Part shown: piece by piece, positions 52,911 through 61,369 of the stretch | How positions within the stretch are numbered: position 1 is the first letter of the stretch | Layout of the letters: each line of letters starts with the position of its first letter | NCBI GenBank assembly: GCA_023268355.1 | Contig: JALNJK010000006.1 | Coordinates: forward strand, 1 to 64,000 | Length of the DNA stretch: 64,000 nucleotides | Source of the DNA: Candidatus Terraquivivens tengchongensis | GTDB taxonomy: Archaea > Thermoproteota > Nitrososphaeria_A > Caldarchaeales > Wolframiiraptoraceae | Direction of reading: 5' to 3' | Program-made: the position numbers and the translations under genes | Notes under the pieces: model-generated | The model's database searches: none | Told to the model about the DNA's origin: nothing | The model's input: the letters and a program-made list of their open reading frames with translations, nothing else

Positions 52911-53705
52911 TTGTTTAAGATACCAGAAGCACCTGCCCTACTGGTTGAACGACCCATTAAGAGCCTCATAATGTCAGATGTTCACATAGGCTTTGAAGAA
53001 GAGCTTCATAATGTGGGTTTCAGAGTTCCTTCCCAAAGCTGGAGACTCGTTGAAGAAATTAAGCAATTAATAAAGAATACTGGAGCTAAAAGGCTAATAA
53101 TCTTAGGCGACCTCAAGCATAAGGTCCCCGGAACATCTAAGATTGAATGGAGGTATTTGTCCGGTATGGTCGAAGACATTCGGAGGATGGTTGACGAGAT
53201 CGTACTAGTACCAGGGAATCATGATGCTGGTATAAGCAAGATACTTGGGGACTCTGTTACTTATGCACCCTCAAGAGGTTTCATGATCGAAGACGAAGAA
53301 CATAAGGTCGGTTTATTTCACGGACATACGTGGCCATCGATAACCCTTTCCAACGCCGACATGCTGGTAATGGGACACATGCATCCCGTCGTTAGACTAA
53401 GGGCAGAAATCGGCTTCACTATCAGGAAAAGAGTTTGGTTAATTCTCGAGGCTGATAGGGCTTCGTTGGTGAAGAGGTTAAGACGTAAGCAGGACTTGAA
53501 GGCTCCGAGGGGGCGTCTGAGTCTTTTGGTGATGCCTTCCTTCAATGACTTTCTTTCAGGTGTTGCTGTAAACACTGTATCGGAAGGGCGTGAATTGTTA
53601 GGACCGGTAATGAGATCAGGCTTATTCGATCTATCTAAGGCTGAGGTCTACATGCTTGACGGTACGCATCTGGGCAAAGTTTCGGATCTGAGGGAGTTTG
53701 CGTGA
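52911..53705 (+). CDS. Metallophosphoesterase (Rv3683/archaeal YfcE-like)
   Basis: 264 residues. Calcineurin-like motifs: MSDVHIGFEEEL, ILGDLKHKVPGT, LVPGNHDAGI, LFHGHTWPS and MGHMHPVVR. Relatives include proteins next to DNA ligase or helicase genes thought to clean up DNA ends. Start TTG 52911. Its stop overlaps the SWIM gene by 4 bases, so they may form one unit with top6A. Confidence 0.88.
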   Translation: MFKIPEAPALLVERPIKSLIMSDVHIGFEEELHNVGFRVPSQSWRLVEEIKQLIKNTGAKRLIILGDLKHKVPGTSKIEWRYLSGMVEDIRRMVDEIVLVPGNHDAGISKILGDSVTYAPSRGFMIEDEEHKVGLFHGHTWPSITLSNADMLVMGHMHPVVRLRAEIGFTIRKRVWLILEADRASLVKRLRRKQDLKAPRGRLSLLVMPSFNDFLSGVAVNTVSEGRELLGPVMRSGLFDLSKAEVYMLDGTHLGKVSDLREFA

Positions 53706-54037
53706 AGGATGAGCTGAATTCGTTAAAGGAAAAATACGGCTCGATGTATGAGGAAGCTCTCAATGCCGTAGAGAAGGGCCTCGTGAAGCGTTACATCTTT
53801 AAGCCGAGTGGTAGGACGAGGTGGGTTGTTGTGGGTAGGACACAAGATTACCTCATTCTGCTCAAAGCAGGATATTGCACATGCGATGATTTCTATTTTA
53901 GGGTATTAAGTCACGAGAAGCCTATGTGTTATCATCTATTGGCCGCCAAGATAGCTTCGGAGAGCGGAAAGTATGAAGAAATATACGAGGAGGATAGGTG
54001 GTACCGTAAGCTGTTAAATGAGTGGTTACCGAAATAG
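53702..54037 (+). CDS. SWIM zinc-finger protein
   Basis: 111 residues with the SWIM pattern C-x-C-xn-C-x-H: YCTCDDFYFRVLSHEKPMCYHLLAAKI. The N-terminal part is helical (LNSLKEKYGSMYEEALNAVE). SWIM fingers bind DNA or proteins and occur in recombination regulators such as Shu2 (SWS1). The start is GTG 53702 within the upstream stop. It could be the partner of the phosphoesterase. Confidence 0.82.
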   Translation: MKDELNSLKEKYGSMYEEALNAVEKGLVKRYIFKPSGRTRWVVVGRTQDYLILLKAGYCTCDDFYFRVLSHEKPMCYHLLAAKIASESGKYEEIYEEDRWYRKLLNEWLPK

Positions 54038-54125
54038 AAAACACTATCAGATATGATCTCTCTAGCCCCTCATGGGGCAGCCATCAAGATCTTAAAATTA
54101 TACTTTGTATAATCAAAATTATGGA

Positions 54126-54878
54126 ATGCTAAATATAGTTTTTATCGGTACGGCTGGATGTGGGAAGACAAGCTTAACACATGTTTTTGGTAAATGGTTG
54201 GAGCATGAGTTAGACGCAGAGATATCTTATGTCAATTTAGACCCTGGAGTACATAGGACACCGTATGTCCCGTCATACGACGTAAGGGAGTTAATAACTG
54301 TTGAGAGATTGATGGAGCATGGGCTAGGGCCTAATGGAGCGATGATTAGGGCGGCTGAGATAATAGAAGAGAAAATCTCTGAGGTATCCAGAAGGGTCTA
54401 CGATCTAAAATCGGATTTTAAGCTGATAGATACTCCCGGACAGATGGAGCTCTTTTTATTTAGACCCATGGGTCCGCGTTTCGTCGAAGAGATATCCAAG
54501 CACGTTCCGACAGTCTCTGTATACATAATCGACCCGGCTTTAGCCTCTACCCTAAGCGGTTTGGCTATATCGTTCTTACTACCGATGATAACTAGGCTCA
54601 GGCTCGGGGTTCCAGTGGTCTCTGTGATAAATAAGGCCGATCTACCTGAGATCTACAAAGTTGAAGAGTTCTCAAGAGACTTACGTAATTTGAAAGAAAA
54701 GATGGTATCTGAAGAGAAGGGGTTGATAGTAGACTTGGCGTCAAGATTTATCGAATTGGTTGATGAATTCTCTAAAACCATTAGGATAGTTAAGACCTCT
54801 GCTAAGACGGAAGAAGGTATGGATGACCTCTACACGCTAATTCGTGAGGCCTTATGCGAGTGCGGCGACTTGATGTAA
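54126..54878 (+). CDS. GPN-loop GTPase
   Basis: 250 residues from ATG 54126; TTG 54105 lies too close to the TATA box. Walker A GTAGCGKTSLTHVFG, the eponymous GPN in HGLGPNGAMIRA, the switch TPGQMELFLFRP and NKADLPEI. Members act in assembly of RNA polymerase in eukaryotes; archaeal ones are single-gene homodimers. Confidence 0.92.
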   Translation: MLNIVFIGTAGCGKTSLTHVFGKWLEHELDAEISYVNLDPGVHRTPYVPSYDVRELITVERLMEHGLGPNGAMIRAAEIIEEKISEVSRRVYDLKSDFKLIDTPGQMELFLFRPMGPRFVEEISKHVPTVSVYIIDPALASTLSGLAISFLLPMITRLRLGVPVVSVINKADLPEIYKVEEFSRDLRNLKEKMVSEEKGLIVDLASRFIELVDEFSKTIRIVKTSAKTEEGMDDLYTLIREALCECGDLM

Positions 54879-54964
54879 CCTGGGTCGTAACGATTTCATG
54901 GTCACACTTCAGGTAGCGCTCTTTATGCAAAATTAATATTAAAGGGCGATATAGTTCTCACGGA

Positions 54965-55082
54965 GCCGGGGTCCCTTAGCCAGGTATAGGGGCGGCCTCG
55001 AGATCTCTATAATGAAACGGTGCTGGTCAAGAAAGCCGCTGACCCGATGAGGGTCGCCTGGGTTCAAATCCCAGCCCCGGCG
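54965..55082 (+). tRNA. tRNA-Ser (anticodon CGA) with 31-base intron
   Basis: Acceptor GCCGGGG/CCCCGGC, discriminator G (Ser type), long variable arm (GACCC/GGGTC), T arm CTGGG-TTCAAAT-CCCAG. Anticodon stem GCGGC/GCCGC; the loop is CTCGAG|intron|A, so the intron (55003-55033) is at the normal position 37/38. The splice helix CTCG/CAAG has one mismatch, so the exact intron edges are less certain. Confidence 0.85.
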
Positions 55083-55145
55083 CTATACTTACCATATCTT
55101 TTGAGTATATCTTAATTCTTTCCTCTTTTACCGGTCTTCGCAATC

Positions 55146-55367
55146 TTAGCTGGATTGATGTAGTACGATTCTAACCCTGATACCACATCTAATGTTACAC
55201 CCCAAACAACTGCTGTAAACATACCTAACACCATCCAACTTATCTGGACAGTATAGTCTTGTAGACGGTCTGACTATCTTTTCGAAGACCTCAGAATACC
55301 CAAGTGCGAAAGTACCGAGTGCAACAGCTCCTATTATGCCTTTTATTACAGTCCTTCTATTTACCAA
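55146..55367 (-). pseudogene. Remnant of a Tat-exported molybdopterin oxidoreductase
   Basis: 73 codons: NRRTVIKGIIGAVALGTF is a twin-arginine signal, and VYSSCLGCNIRCGIRVRI is the start of the Fe4S4 domain of molybdopterin oxidoreductases such as tetrathionate reductase. The frame then ends in VLHQSS and a stop; the real enzymes run to about 1000 residues. Almost all of the gene is missing, so this is a broken gene. It lies next to the tRNA-Ser gene, a frequent break point. Confidence 0.55.
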
Positions 55368-55421
55368 GCTTCGTCACCTCCAACGGGAAGATTGATGAAA
55401 GCACCACAAAGACGAATCCTT

Positions 55422-55436
55422 GTTCTTTTAAAGAAC
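55422..55436. promoter_or_regulatory. 15-bp inverted repeat upstream of ECF operon
   Basis: GTTCTTT-T-AAAGAAC is a perfect dyad 214 bases before the ECF S-component start. It could be a distant operator or part of the decayed upstream gene region. Little else supports it. The rest of 55368-55649 contains no gene; a TATA-like stretch precedes the ECF gene. Confidence 0.25.
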
Positions 55437-55577
55437 CGGTCGGCGATGCGAGAAGTAGCAACCAAACTTGACACCGTCTTAATAAAGTCCCTTCGTCCAA
55501 TTACTTGCCCGTCAGGAACATAATTTTTTACTAAAACCCCTCAAAAGCAGTGCGCTAGATAAACCACACAAAGCGAT

Positions 55578-55593
55578 TACATGAACATGTAAA
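55578..55593. promoter_or_regulatory. 16-bp palindrome before the ECF operon promoter
   Basis: TTACATG-AA-CATGTAA is a perfect inverted repeat about 56 bases before the S-component ATG, just upstream of a TATA-like run (AAAATATTATTTATATA, about 55608-55624). The position suits a regulator of the transporter operon. Confidence 0.5.
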
Positions 55594-55649
55594 ATTTATC
55601 TTCGTATAAAAAATATTATTTATATATTGGAGTAAAAAGCAGTAACGGC

Positions 55650-56213
55650 ATGGAACAAGTAGCCATAAAGTACACGAAACCGGACGCATTAACAGCGATT
55701 GCCTACATAGTTATGACCGGAGCAATTACCGGCGTAGGCTTTTTGCTTACCGCTCCCATACCCCTGATACCTGGTGCAATCCACTGGAGGGTCTTGGCAT
55801 TCCTTCCCTGCGTATTCGGTGTACTGTTCGGCCCGATCATAGGGTTCTTATCTGGTGCCATAGGCAACACTTTATGGGCGATAATAGGGGGCTACTTTAA
55901 TCCAGCGACCCCGATCTTTGACTTAATAGGCGTAGGTCTGACGGGCCTCATACCCGGGCTAGTCTGCAAGCCCAAGGACTTGATGAGCGGTAGGGGGGTT
56001 CTGAAAGCGGCGGTGATTTCGCTCATAGCGGGTATAATCATGGTACCGATAGTCGCAGTAGGTTTCGATTGGGTCGGAGTAGCACCGTTCGGACCCGCGG
56101 TCTTCATGTTAGCGGTCAGCGACCTGCCACCAATCCTCATCGGAACACCAATAGTCCTGAAAGCCATAGCCCCTCCGCTGGTTAGGAGGGGACTCCTCAA
56201 ATGGAGACTCTAG
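55650..56213 (+). CDS. ECF transporter S component
   Basis: 187 residues with about six transmembrane helices. LTAIAYIVMTGAITGVGFLL, FGPIIGFLSGAIGNTLWAII and a loop with FNPATPIFDLIGVG are like ECF substrate-binding subunits. The S component binds the substrate; the specificity cannot be read directly. The last gene of the operon, a phosphoribosyltransferase, hints at a nucleobase. The ATPase gene overlaps the 3' end by 13 bases. Confidence 0.82.
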   Translation: MEQVAIKYTKPDALTAIAYIVMTGAITGVGFLLTAPIPLIPGAIHWRVLAFLPCVFGVLFGPIIGFLSGAIGNTLWAIIGGYFNPATPIFDLIGVGLTGLIPGLVCKPKDLMSGRGVLKAAVISLIAGIIMVPIVAVGFDWVGVAPFGPAVFMLAVSDLPPILIGTPIVLKAIAPPLVRRGLLKWRL

Positions 56214-57670
56214 ATAACCATGGTCTTAAAGCGGTCGCCCTAGGGTGTAAGTACGACAGAGAATGGATATTCAAAGACCTTACTTTTTTTGTTAAACCTA
56301 GAGAAGCCCTTGGTATAGTTGGACCGAGTGGTTCAGGAAAGACTACCCTCGCTTACTGCCTTACGGGAATTATCCCTAAGAACTTGAAGGGTGAGGTAAC
56401 CGGAGGTGTTTACGTTGATGGAAAAAACATACTGGAGCTGGACGACAAAGAAAGGTATAAGATTGTAAACGTGGTCCTGCAGAATTACGAGGTGCAAATA
56501 TTCGGCCTTACGGTTGAAGAAGATCTTTTGTTCGTTCTCGATAACCTTGAGTTGAACGAAAAAGAAGCAGAGAAGAGACTTGAATTGGCTCTCGAATGCT
56601 TCGGGCTGAAGGAGTACAGAAACTATCAGGTTAACGAGCTCTCGGGTGGACTTCGACAGAAGCTTGCGTTAGCTTCGACGCTCCTGATGCAACCAAAATA
56701 CCTTGTGATGGATGACCCTATGGCCAACTTAGATTGGCGCGGTATAGTTGAACTAAGGCGAACACTCCAAATGTTGAAAGAGAGTGGACATGGTCTAGTG
56801 ATAATGTCTAGGAGACTCAAAGGTCTAGAACCGGTGATAGACAAAACAATAGTCTTGGGGCAGAAGTTAGCTCAGCAAGGTATACCGGATGAAGCTATGG
56901 ACGAATCTCATCTGACGTTCATCAAAGATGACCCTGTTATCAAGTTTGAGAATGTGTGGTTCAAGTATGCTAAGAGGATGGTTTTAAAAGGTATCAACCT
57001 AAGCATAGATCGCGGCCAATGTGTAGTTCTGATGGGACCGAACGGCTCAGGAAAGACTACCCTCGCTAAGCACATCAATGGCTTGCTTAAACCTTCGAGC
57101 GGAAGGGTCTTAGTTCTCGGAAAAGATACGAAAACACATGGACCAGCGCAGATGGCAAGGCATGTGGGCTTCGTCTTTCAAGACCCTGATAGGCATATTA
57201 CACAAGAGAGTGTATGGGATGAGGTTATCTTTGGGGCAAAAAATCTGGGATTATCCTATTCTTATGCCGAGATGGCCTTAGAAGCGCTGGGTCTTAATCA
57301 TCGAAAAAACGAGCCGCCCTACCGTCTAAGCATGGGTGAAAGGATTCGGTTATCGATCGCGGGCATTTTGGCCATGAACCCAGAAATACTGATACTCGAT
57401 GAACCTACTACGGGACAGGATGAAGAGACCTTATCTATCATAAGTTCGATGTTAATAAGAATGAAAGCCGAAGGGAAGACTGTGTTAGTGATCACCCATG
57501 ATAGCGATTTTGCCCTGAAGATAGGCGACAGAATCACCGTCATATATGATGGTAATGTCGTAGCAGACGGTCAACCAAAGAGAATATTGTTTGATAGAAA
57601 CTTGCTCGAAGAATTCGGATTGGAGCCCCCATCGCACCTGTTAATCCAATATGCCAAGGAGGCATCTTAA
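56201..57670 (+). CDS. ECF transporter ATPase, two fused domains
   Basis: 489 residues with two ABC domains (about 10-225 and 248-480). Domain 1: Walker A GPSGSGKTTLAYC, signature LSGGLRQKLAL, Walker B VMDDPMANLD, H-loop replaced by VIMSRRLKG. Domain 2: GPNGSGKTTLAKH, signature LSMGERIRLSI, ILILDEPTTGQ, H-loop LVITHDSD. The lack of the Walker B Glu and switch His in domain 1 predicts an asymmetric pair with one active site. Fused EcfAA' is common in archaea. It energises the S component with EcfT. Confidence 0.92.
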   Translation: METLDNHGLKAVALGCKYDREWIFKDLTFFVKPREALGIVGPSGSGKTTLAYCLTGIIPKNLKGEVTGGVYVDGKNILELDDKERYKIVNVVLQNYEVQIFGLTVEEDLLFVLDNLELNEKEAEKRLELALECFGLKEYRNYQVNELSGGLRQKLALASTLLMQPKYLVMDDPMANLDWRGIVELRRTLQMLKESGHGLVIMSRRLKGLEPVIDKTIVLGQKLAQQGIPDEAMDESHLTFIKDDPVIKFENVWFKYAKRMVLKGINLSIDRGQCVVLMGPNGSGKTTLAKHINGLLKPSSGRVLVLGKDTKTHGPAQMARHVGFVFQDPDRHITQESVWDEVIFGAKNLGLSYSYAEMALEALGLNHRKNEPPYRLSMGERIRLSIAGILAMNPEILILDEPTTGQDEETLSIISSMLIRMKAEGKTVLVITHDSDFALKIGDRITVIYDGNVVADGQPKRILFDRNLLEEFGLEPPSHLLIQYAKEAS

Positions 57671-57672
57671 TT

Positions 57673-58383
57673 ATGCCAAGGCTTGATTGTAGAAGCAAGT
57701 TGATCTTTTTCTTCTCGATCATGACCCTTACCTTCATTTGTAAGGACTTTTGGTGCATACTCATCCTTTTAGCTATTGCATTTGCAACGGTGGCCATTAA
57801 GGGAGCTTCCTTAGTCAGTAAGAGCTTGAAGATGATACTTCCCATGATCATCGTCGCGTTTGTAGTATGGTCCCTGCTACACAATTGGTCCCTCTTCCAA
57901 TATGGAGGGACTGGCCTAGATTGGCAGCTAGGAAGCTTCATGGCGACAAGGTTATTCACAATTTTAATGATATCGAATGGGTTCTTAGCAACAGTTAAGC
58001 CAGGAGAGCTGATGAAGGGGCTTTCACTATTTGGTGTACCATACGGAGTAGTGTTCATAACTGGTCTGGCTTTTAGGCACATCTACACCGTAGCGGATGA
58101 TTACCATGCTATCAAAGAGGCTCTATCGTCAAGAGGTCTGGAGTTTGACAAAGGCTCGCTCATCAAAAGGATTAAAAACTATACGTTCGTTTTAACACCG
58201 TTGTTAGTAAAGAGTATCGAGAATGCTGAAAAGCTCGTGCTTGCTATGAAATTAAAGATATTCTCGCTTGACAAAAAGCGAAGGAACGGTGAAAGGCTCG
58301 GTCCTTTGGACATATTGTTGATGACAACTTCTCTCGTTATGCTATCGATTGCAATTTTACATTATTGGGTGGGGGTCATTTAA
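57673..58383 (+). CDS. ecfT: ECF transporter T component (EcfT)
   Basis: 236 residues, about five transmembrane helices, with the cytoplasmic coupling helices carrying HAIKEALSSRGLEFDKG, the EcfT Ala-x-x-Ser-Arg-Gly motif. Transmits ATPase movement to the S component. Two bases after ecfA and one base before the phosphoribosyltransferase gene. Confidence 0.88.
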   Translation: MPRLDCRSKLIFFFSIMTLTFICKDFWCILILLAIAFATVAIKGASLVSKSLKMILPMIIVAFVVWSLLHNWSLFQYGGTGLDWQLGSFMATRLFTILMISNGFLATVKPGELMKGLSLFGVPYGVVFITGLAFRHIYTVADDYHAIKEALSSRGLEFDKGSLIKRIKNYTFVLTPLLVKSIENAEKLVLAMKLKIFSLDKKRRNGERLGPLDILLMTTSLVMLSIAILHYWVGVI

Positions 58384-58384
58384 T

Positions 58385-59011
58385 ATGCTGAAAAGAGTTG
58401 TGCTCTACAACGGAGAGTCTACTTACAGGATTAAAGTCGGCGACATCGTAAGGGAGTTGCCAATAGTTCAGGTTGATGAAGGGCTTTGGATAGCCTCTGA
58501 TGCAGACTTAGTTTTGGGCGATATAGAGTTCATTTCACATGCAGCAGAGCTTATTTCTAGAAAGGTTGGACATTTGGACCCAGAAGTAGTGGTTGCGCCT
58601 GAGGCAAAGGCGTTACCGCTTGCGTTCCAAGTCGCAAAGAATCTTGGTCATAATAGAATGGTCTTTGCAAGGAAAAGCATCAAAGCTTACATGTCAGACT
58701 ATTTACTCGTAGAGGCGAAGTCTATCACGACAAGCGAAAAACAAACTCTTGTGTTAACTAGAGGAGATGCAGAATACCTGAAGGGGAAAAGGGTCTGTCT
58801 TCTGGATGACGTGGTATCAACGGGAGGCACACTAAAAGCCTTGGAAAGTGTGACCAATAAGGCCGGCGGAAGAATCGTTTGCAAAGCCTCTATATGGATA
58901 GAGGGGCCATGGTATGAGGACGATCTAACGTTCCTTGGAGAGTTGCCCGTATTCGTGAACGAGGAAAAACTCAAAGAATTAAAGGCTACCCTATACAGAA
59001 TTCGTAAGTAA
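58385..59011 (+). CDS. Phosphoribosyltransferase, adenine-PRTase-like
   Basis: 208 residues from ATG 58385; a frame from 58349 would overlap ecfT. VVAPEAKALPLAFQVAKNLG, the APRT-like VFARKS and the PRPP loop VCLLDDVVSTGGTLKAL are clear. It joins a base to PRPP. Co-transcribed with the ECF genes; together they suggest uptake and salvage of a purine base. PRPP would come from Prs (46609). Adenine versus another base is not decided. Confidence 0.88.
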   Translation: MLKRVVLYNGESTYRIKVGDIVRELPIVQVDEGLWIASDADLVLGDIEFISHAAELISRKVGHLDPEVVVAPEAKALPLAFQVAKNLGHNRMVFARKSIKAYMSDYLLVEAKSITTSEKQTLVLTRGDAEYLKGKRVCLLDDVVSTGGTLKALESVTNKAGGRIVCKASIWIEGPWYEDDLTFLGELPVFVNEEKLKELKATLYRIRK

Positions 59012-59066
59012 TGCGTGAACCATTAAGGGCAAAACTCAAAAACACAATGCTACACAATACATAATT

Positions 59067-59864
59067 ATGACAAAGGGTGGACGATTCAAAAATCATGTCG
59101 TCCTTGTTGTTGGCGCATCTAGTGGAATAGGAAGAGCTACAGCAGAAGCCTTCTCAAGGGAAGGGGCAAAGACTATACTCTCCGCACGTTCTGCTGATAA
59201 GCTCGAGTCCATAGCGAAAACTCTCCGCTCCGAAGGGTTCGAGGCCTATCCGTTCCCGTCTGACGTAAGCGTCAGACAGCAGGCTGAGGGACTTATCGAC
59301 TGGGTAGTCCAAACTTTTGGGACGTTAGACATACTCGTAAACAGCGTCGGTATATATGATGTAAGAAGGGTGACCGAGGCCGATCCATCTGACATAGAGG
59401 AGGTCATGAGGGTGAATTTCTTCGGACCCGTTTACTGCACACTAAAAGCTTTAAGGGAGATGCTGAAGAGAGGTAGGGGTGTTATAGTAAACGTTTCGTC
59501 GGTTGAGGGCAAAAAAGCTCTGAAGCATCCCCCTGGCTACGTATGCAGCAAGTTTGCTCTGACGGGTTTTACAGACCTTCTCAGGCAGGAGCTGTATGGG
59601 ACAGGCATACGTGTTTTAGGTGTCTATCCTGGATACGTTGATACGCCTCTGATAAAGAAATTGAGGCTACCCGACAGAAAGATAACAAAACCCATACCAT
59701 CAGAACAAGTTGCGGCCGCGATACTCGATGCTGTAGAAAAAGGCAAGGCCGAAGTCATAATACCTAATCCGATAAACGTCAAAATTTTTCTCACATTAAA
59801 CACGCTCTCACCAAGTATCGGCGATTGGTTCGTAAGAAAATACAACCTCTCCGGAGAATTTTAG
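59067..59864 (+). CDS. Short-chain dehydrogenase/reductase
   Basis: 265 residues. VVGASSGIGRATAEAFS (NAD(P)-binding TGxxxGxG-type), NSVGIYDV, catalytic S (VNVSSVEG) and Y-V-C-S-K (GYVCSKFAL). An Arg after the first strand suggests NADPH. Substrate unknown. Converges with alaX, overlapping by 4 bases. Confidence 0.92.
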   Translation: MTKGGRFKNHVVLVVGASSGIGRATAEAFSREGAKTILSARSADKLESIAKTLRSEGFEAYPFPSDVSVRQQAEGLIDWVVQTFGTLDILVNSVGIYDVRRVTEADPSDIEEVMRVNFFGPVYCTLKALREMLKRGRGVIVNVSSVEGKKALKHPPGYVCSKFALTGFTDLLRQELYGTGIRVLGVYPGYVDTPLIKKLRLPDRKITKPIPSEQVAAAILDAVEKGKAEVIIPNPINVKIFLTLNTLSPSIGDWFVRKYNLSGEF

Positions 59865-60625
59865 TAATCTAAAACTCTATAGGTTATCTTAAAACCATTG
59901 CTGGTTTGCTCAATCAAATCGATCTTTATGCGTCCAACCTCAGATGTGCTCTTTACATGTGTTCCGCCACATGGTATCGCGTTTATACCCTCTATTACTA
60001 CTATCCTATAAACATCTAAACGGGGCAACCGACTTAAGTTAGGCGCACCGAAGACCTTCTTACTCAGTTCGTGAACACTTACATATTCTGCGAATACAGG
60101 TTTGCTTGATGCTACAACTTCGTTGGCAACTTCTTCTATTCTTTCCTTTAAATCGCCAAGATATTCGCCGAGGTATTCTTGGAAACCATGTCCTACATCG
60201 TGCATCGCCGACTGAGATTGAAAAAGTTTTCCGTAGGTCGTTACGACAGCATAATCAACTATATGGCCAGCAGTATGTGTTCTCATTATTTTATATCTCC
60301 TTTCCCAGTCAAGACGCATTTTTACATCCATTCCTTCCTTAAAATCGCCGCCGCTTATCTCTCCGTAGTGCACAATTACGCCACCGTATTCCATGACCTT
60401 GCTTACCGTGAAAGTGATACCAGTGGACTCTAAAACACCACGGTCAGATGGTTGAGCTCCGGATTTTGGATGCATTATCGTTTCATCAACGACGACGTAG
60501 CCCTTTCTTCCCGTCTCCCTTATCCAACGTAGTATGTGAGATTCTGCCTCTTTTTTGTAAGCATCATCAAGGTAAAGCTTTTTAGTTTCAGACAAACCAA
60601 CGACAACCTCAGCTAAGCTTACCAT
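59861..60625 (-). CDS. alaX: Alanyl-tRNA editing protein AlaX
   Basis: 254 residues. MRTHTAGHIVDYAV and CGGTHVKSTSEVGRI bring the HxxxH and C-x3-H metal site of AlaX/AlaRS editing domains. It hydrolyses mischarged Ser- or Gly-tRNA-Ala in trans. Length fits AlaX-M. Free-standing, no AlaRS in the window. Confidence 0.93.
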   Translation of the reverse strand: MVSLAEVVVGLSETKKLYLDDAYKKEAESHILRWIRETGRKGYVVVDETIMHPKSGAQPSDRGVLESTGITFTVSKVMEYGGVIVHYGEISGGDFKEGMDVKMRLDWERRYKIMRTHTAGHIVDYAVVTTYGKLFQSQSAMHDVGHGFQEYLGEYLGDLKERIEEVANEVVASSKPVFAEYVSVHELSKKVFGAPNLSRLPRLDVYRIVVIEGINAIPCGGTHVKSTSEVGRIKIDLIEQTSNGFKITYRVLDY

Positions 60626-60706
60626 TTCGTGACCCCTCTGGACGTCTTCAAAACTCTCACCGTATTAAACGTTTAATGCGAGTTTGGTGACGACTACTTG
60701 AGGAGA

Positions 60707-61369
60707 ATGGTGCGCGTTCCTACGGGTCTGCCGAAGCTTGACATGAGCATAGGTGGTTACGTAGGTGGTGCGCTCCACTTCATCTATGGTGAGGAGAAAA
60801 GCGGCAAAACGAGCCTCGCACTCCTAGCCGCCGCGAATGCTATTAAACTCGGCGGTAAGGTTGTATGGATAGATTGTGGACAAAGAATACATGTTAAAAG
60901 ACTCTTGCAAGTGCTTTCCACGAACAGAGCAGACGCTTCCAAGCTTATACTTACGCCAGTTAAGGATTTCGACGAGCAGGAAACAACGGTCATAAGCTTG
61001 CTAGAGAGTACCTCGCTTAGTACGAGATTAATAGTGCTTGACGATTACACGTACCTACACAGAATAGCGATGAAGGGAGAAGTGAAAGAGGACGCGTCCA
61101 TATTCAAGAGGCTGACGTTTCAGACGGCATCACTCAAAGAAGTCGCGCTAACAAACGATATACCGGTAATCATAGTGGGGCAAGTTCACGAGGTACCCGG
61201 CATGGGCACAAAACCTGTGGCATCCAGGATAGTCGGGTACTGGTCTGACGTCATATTCAGAGTTGAGAACATTCCTACGGGCATCAGATTGCTTAAGGTT
61301 GAAAAAGGCGGACCGCCCTTTGAACAAAGGTTCAGGATAACGGATGCGGGCGTGGAAGCTATAGACTGA
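60707..61369 (+). CDS. radB: RadB-like recombinase
   Basis: 220 residues from ATG 60707; TTG 60698 would add three. RecA-family core with VPTGLPKLDMSIGGYVGGA, Walker A GEEKSGKTSLAL, Walker B LIVLDDYTYL, and no N-terminal HhH domain as in RadA. RadB-like proteins help RadA in recombination or Holliday junction handling. Call by length and motif. Confidence 0.8.
   Translation: MVRVPTGLPKLDMSIGGYVGGALHFIYGEEKSGKTSLALLAAANAIKLGGKVVWIDCGQRIHVKRLLQVLSTNRADASKLILTPVKDFDEQETTVISLLESTSLSTRLIVLDDYTYLHRIAMKGEVKEDASIFKRLTFQTASLKEVALTNDIPVIIVGQVHEVPGMGTKPVASRIVGYWSDVIFRVENIPTGIRLLKVEKGGPPFEQRFRITDAGVEAID

Noticed and set aside
55112-55234. 40-codon ORF on the minus strand (MVLGMFTAVVW start, KRGKN end) overlapping the oxidoreductase remnant
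   Set aside because: Membrane-like, but it overlaps the stronger Tat/Cys-motif frame and has no Shine-Dalgarno; it could be a chance frame in decayed DNA.
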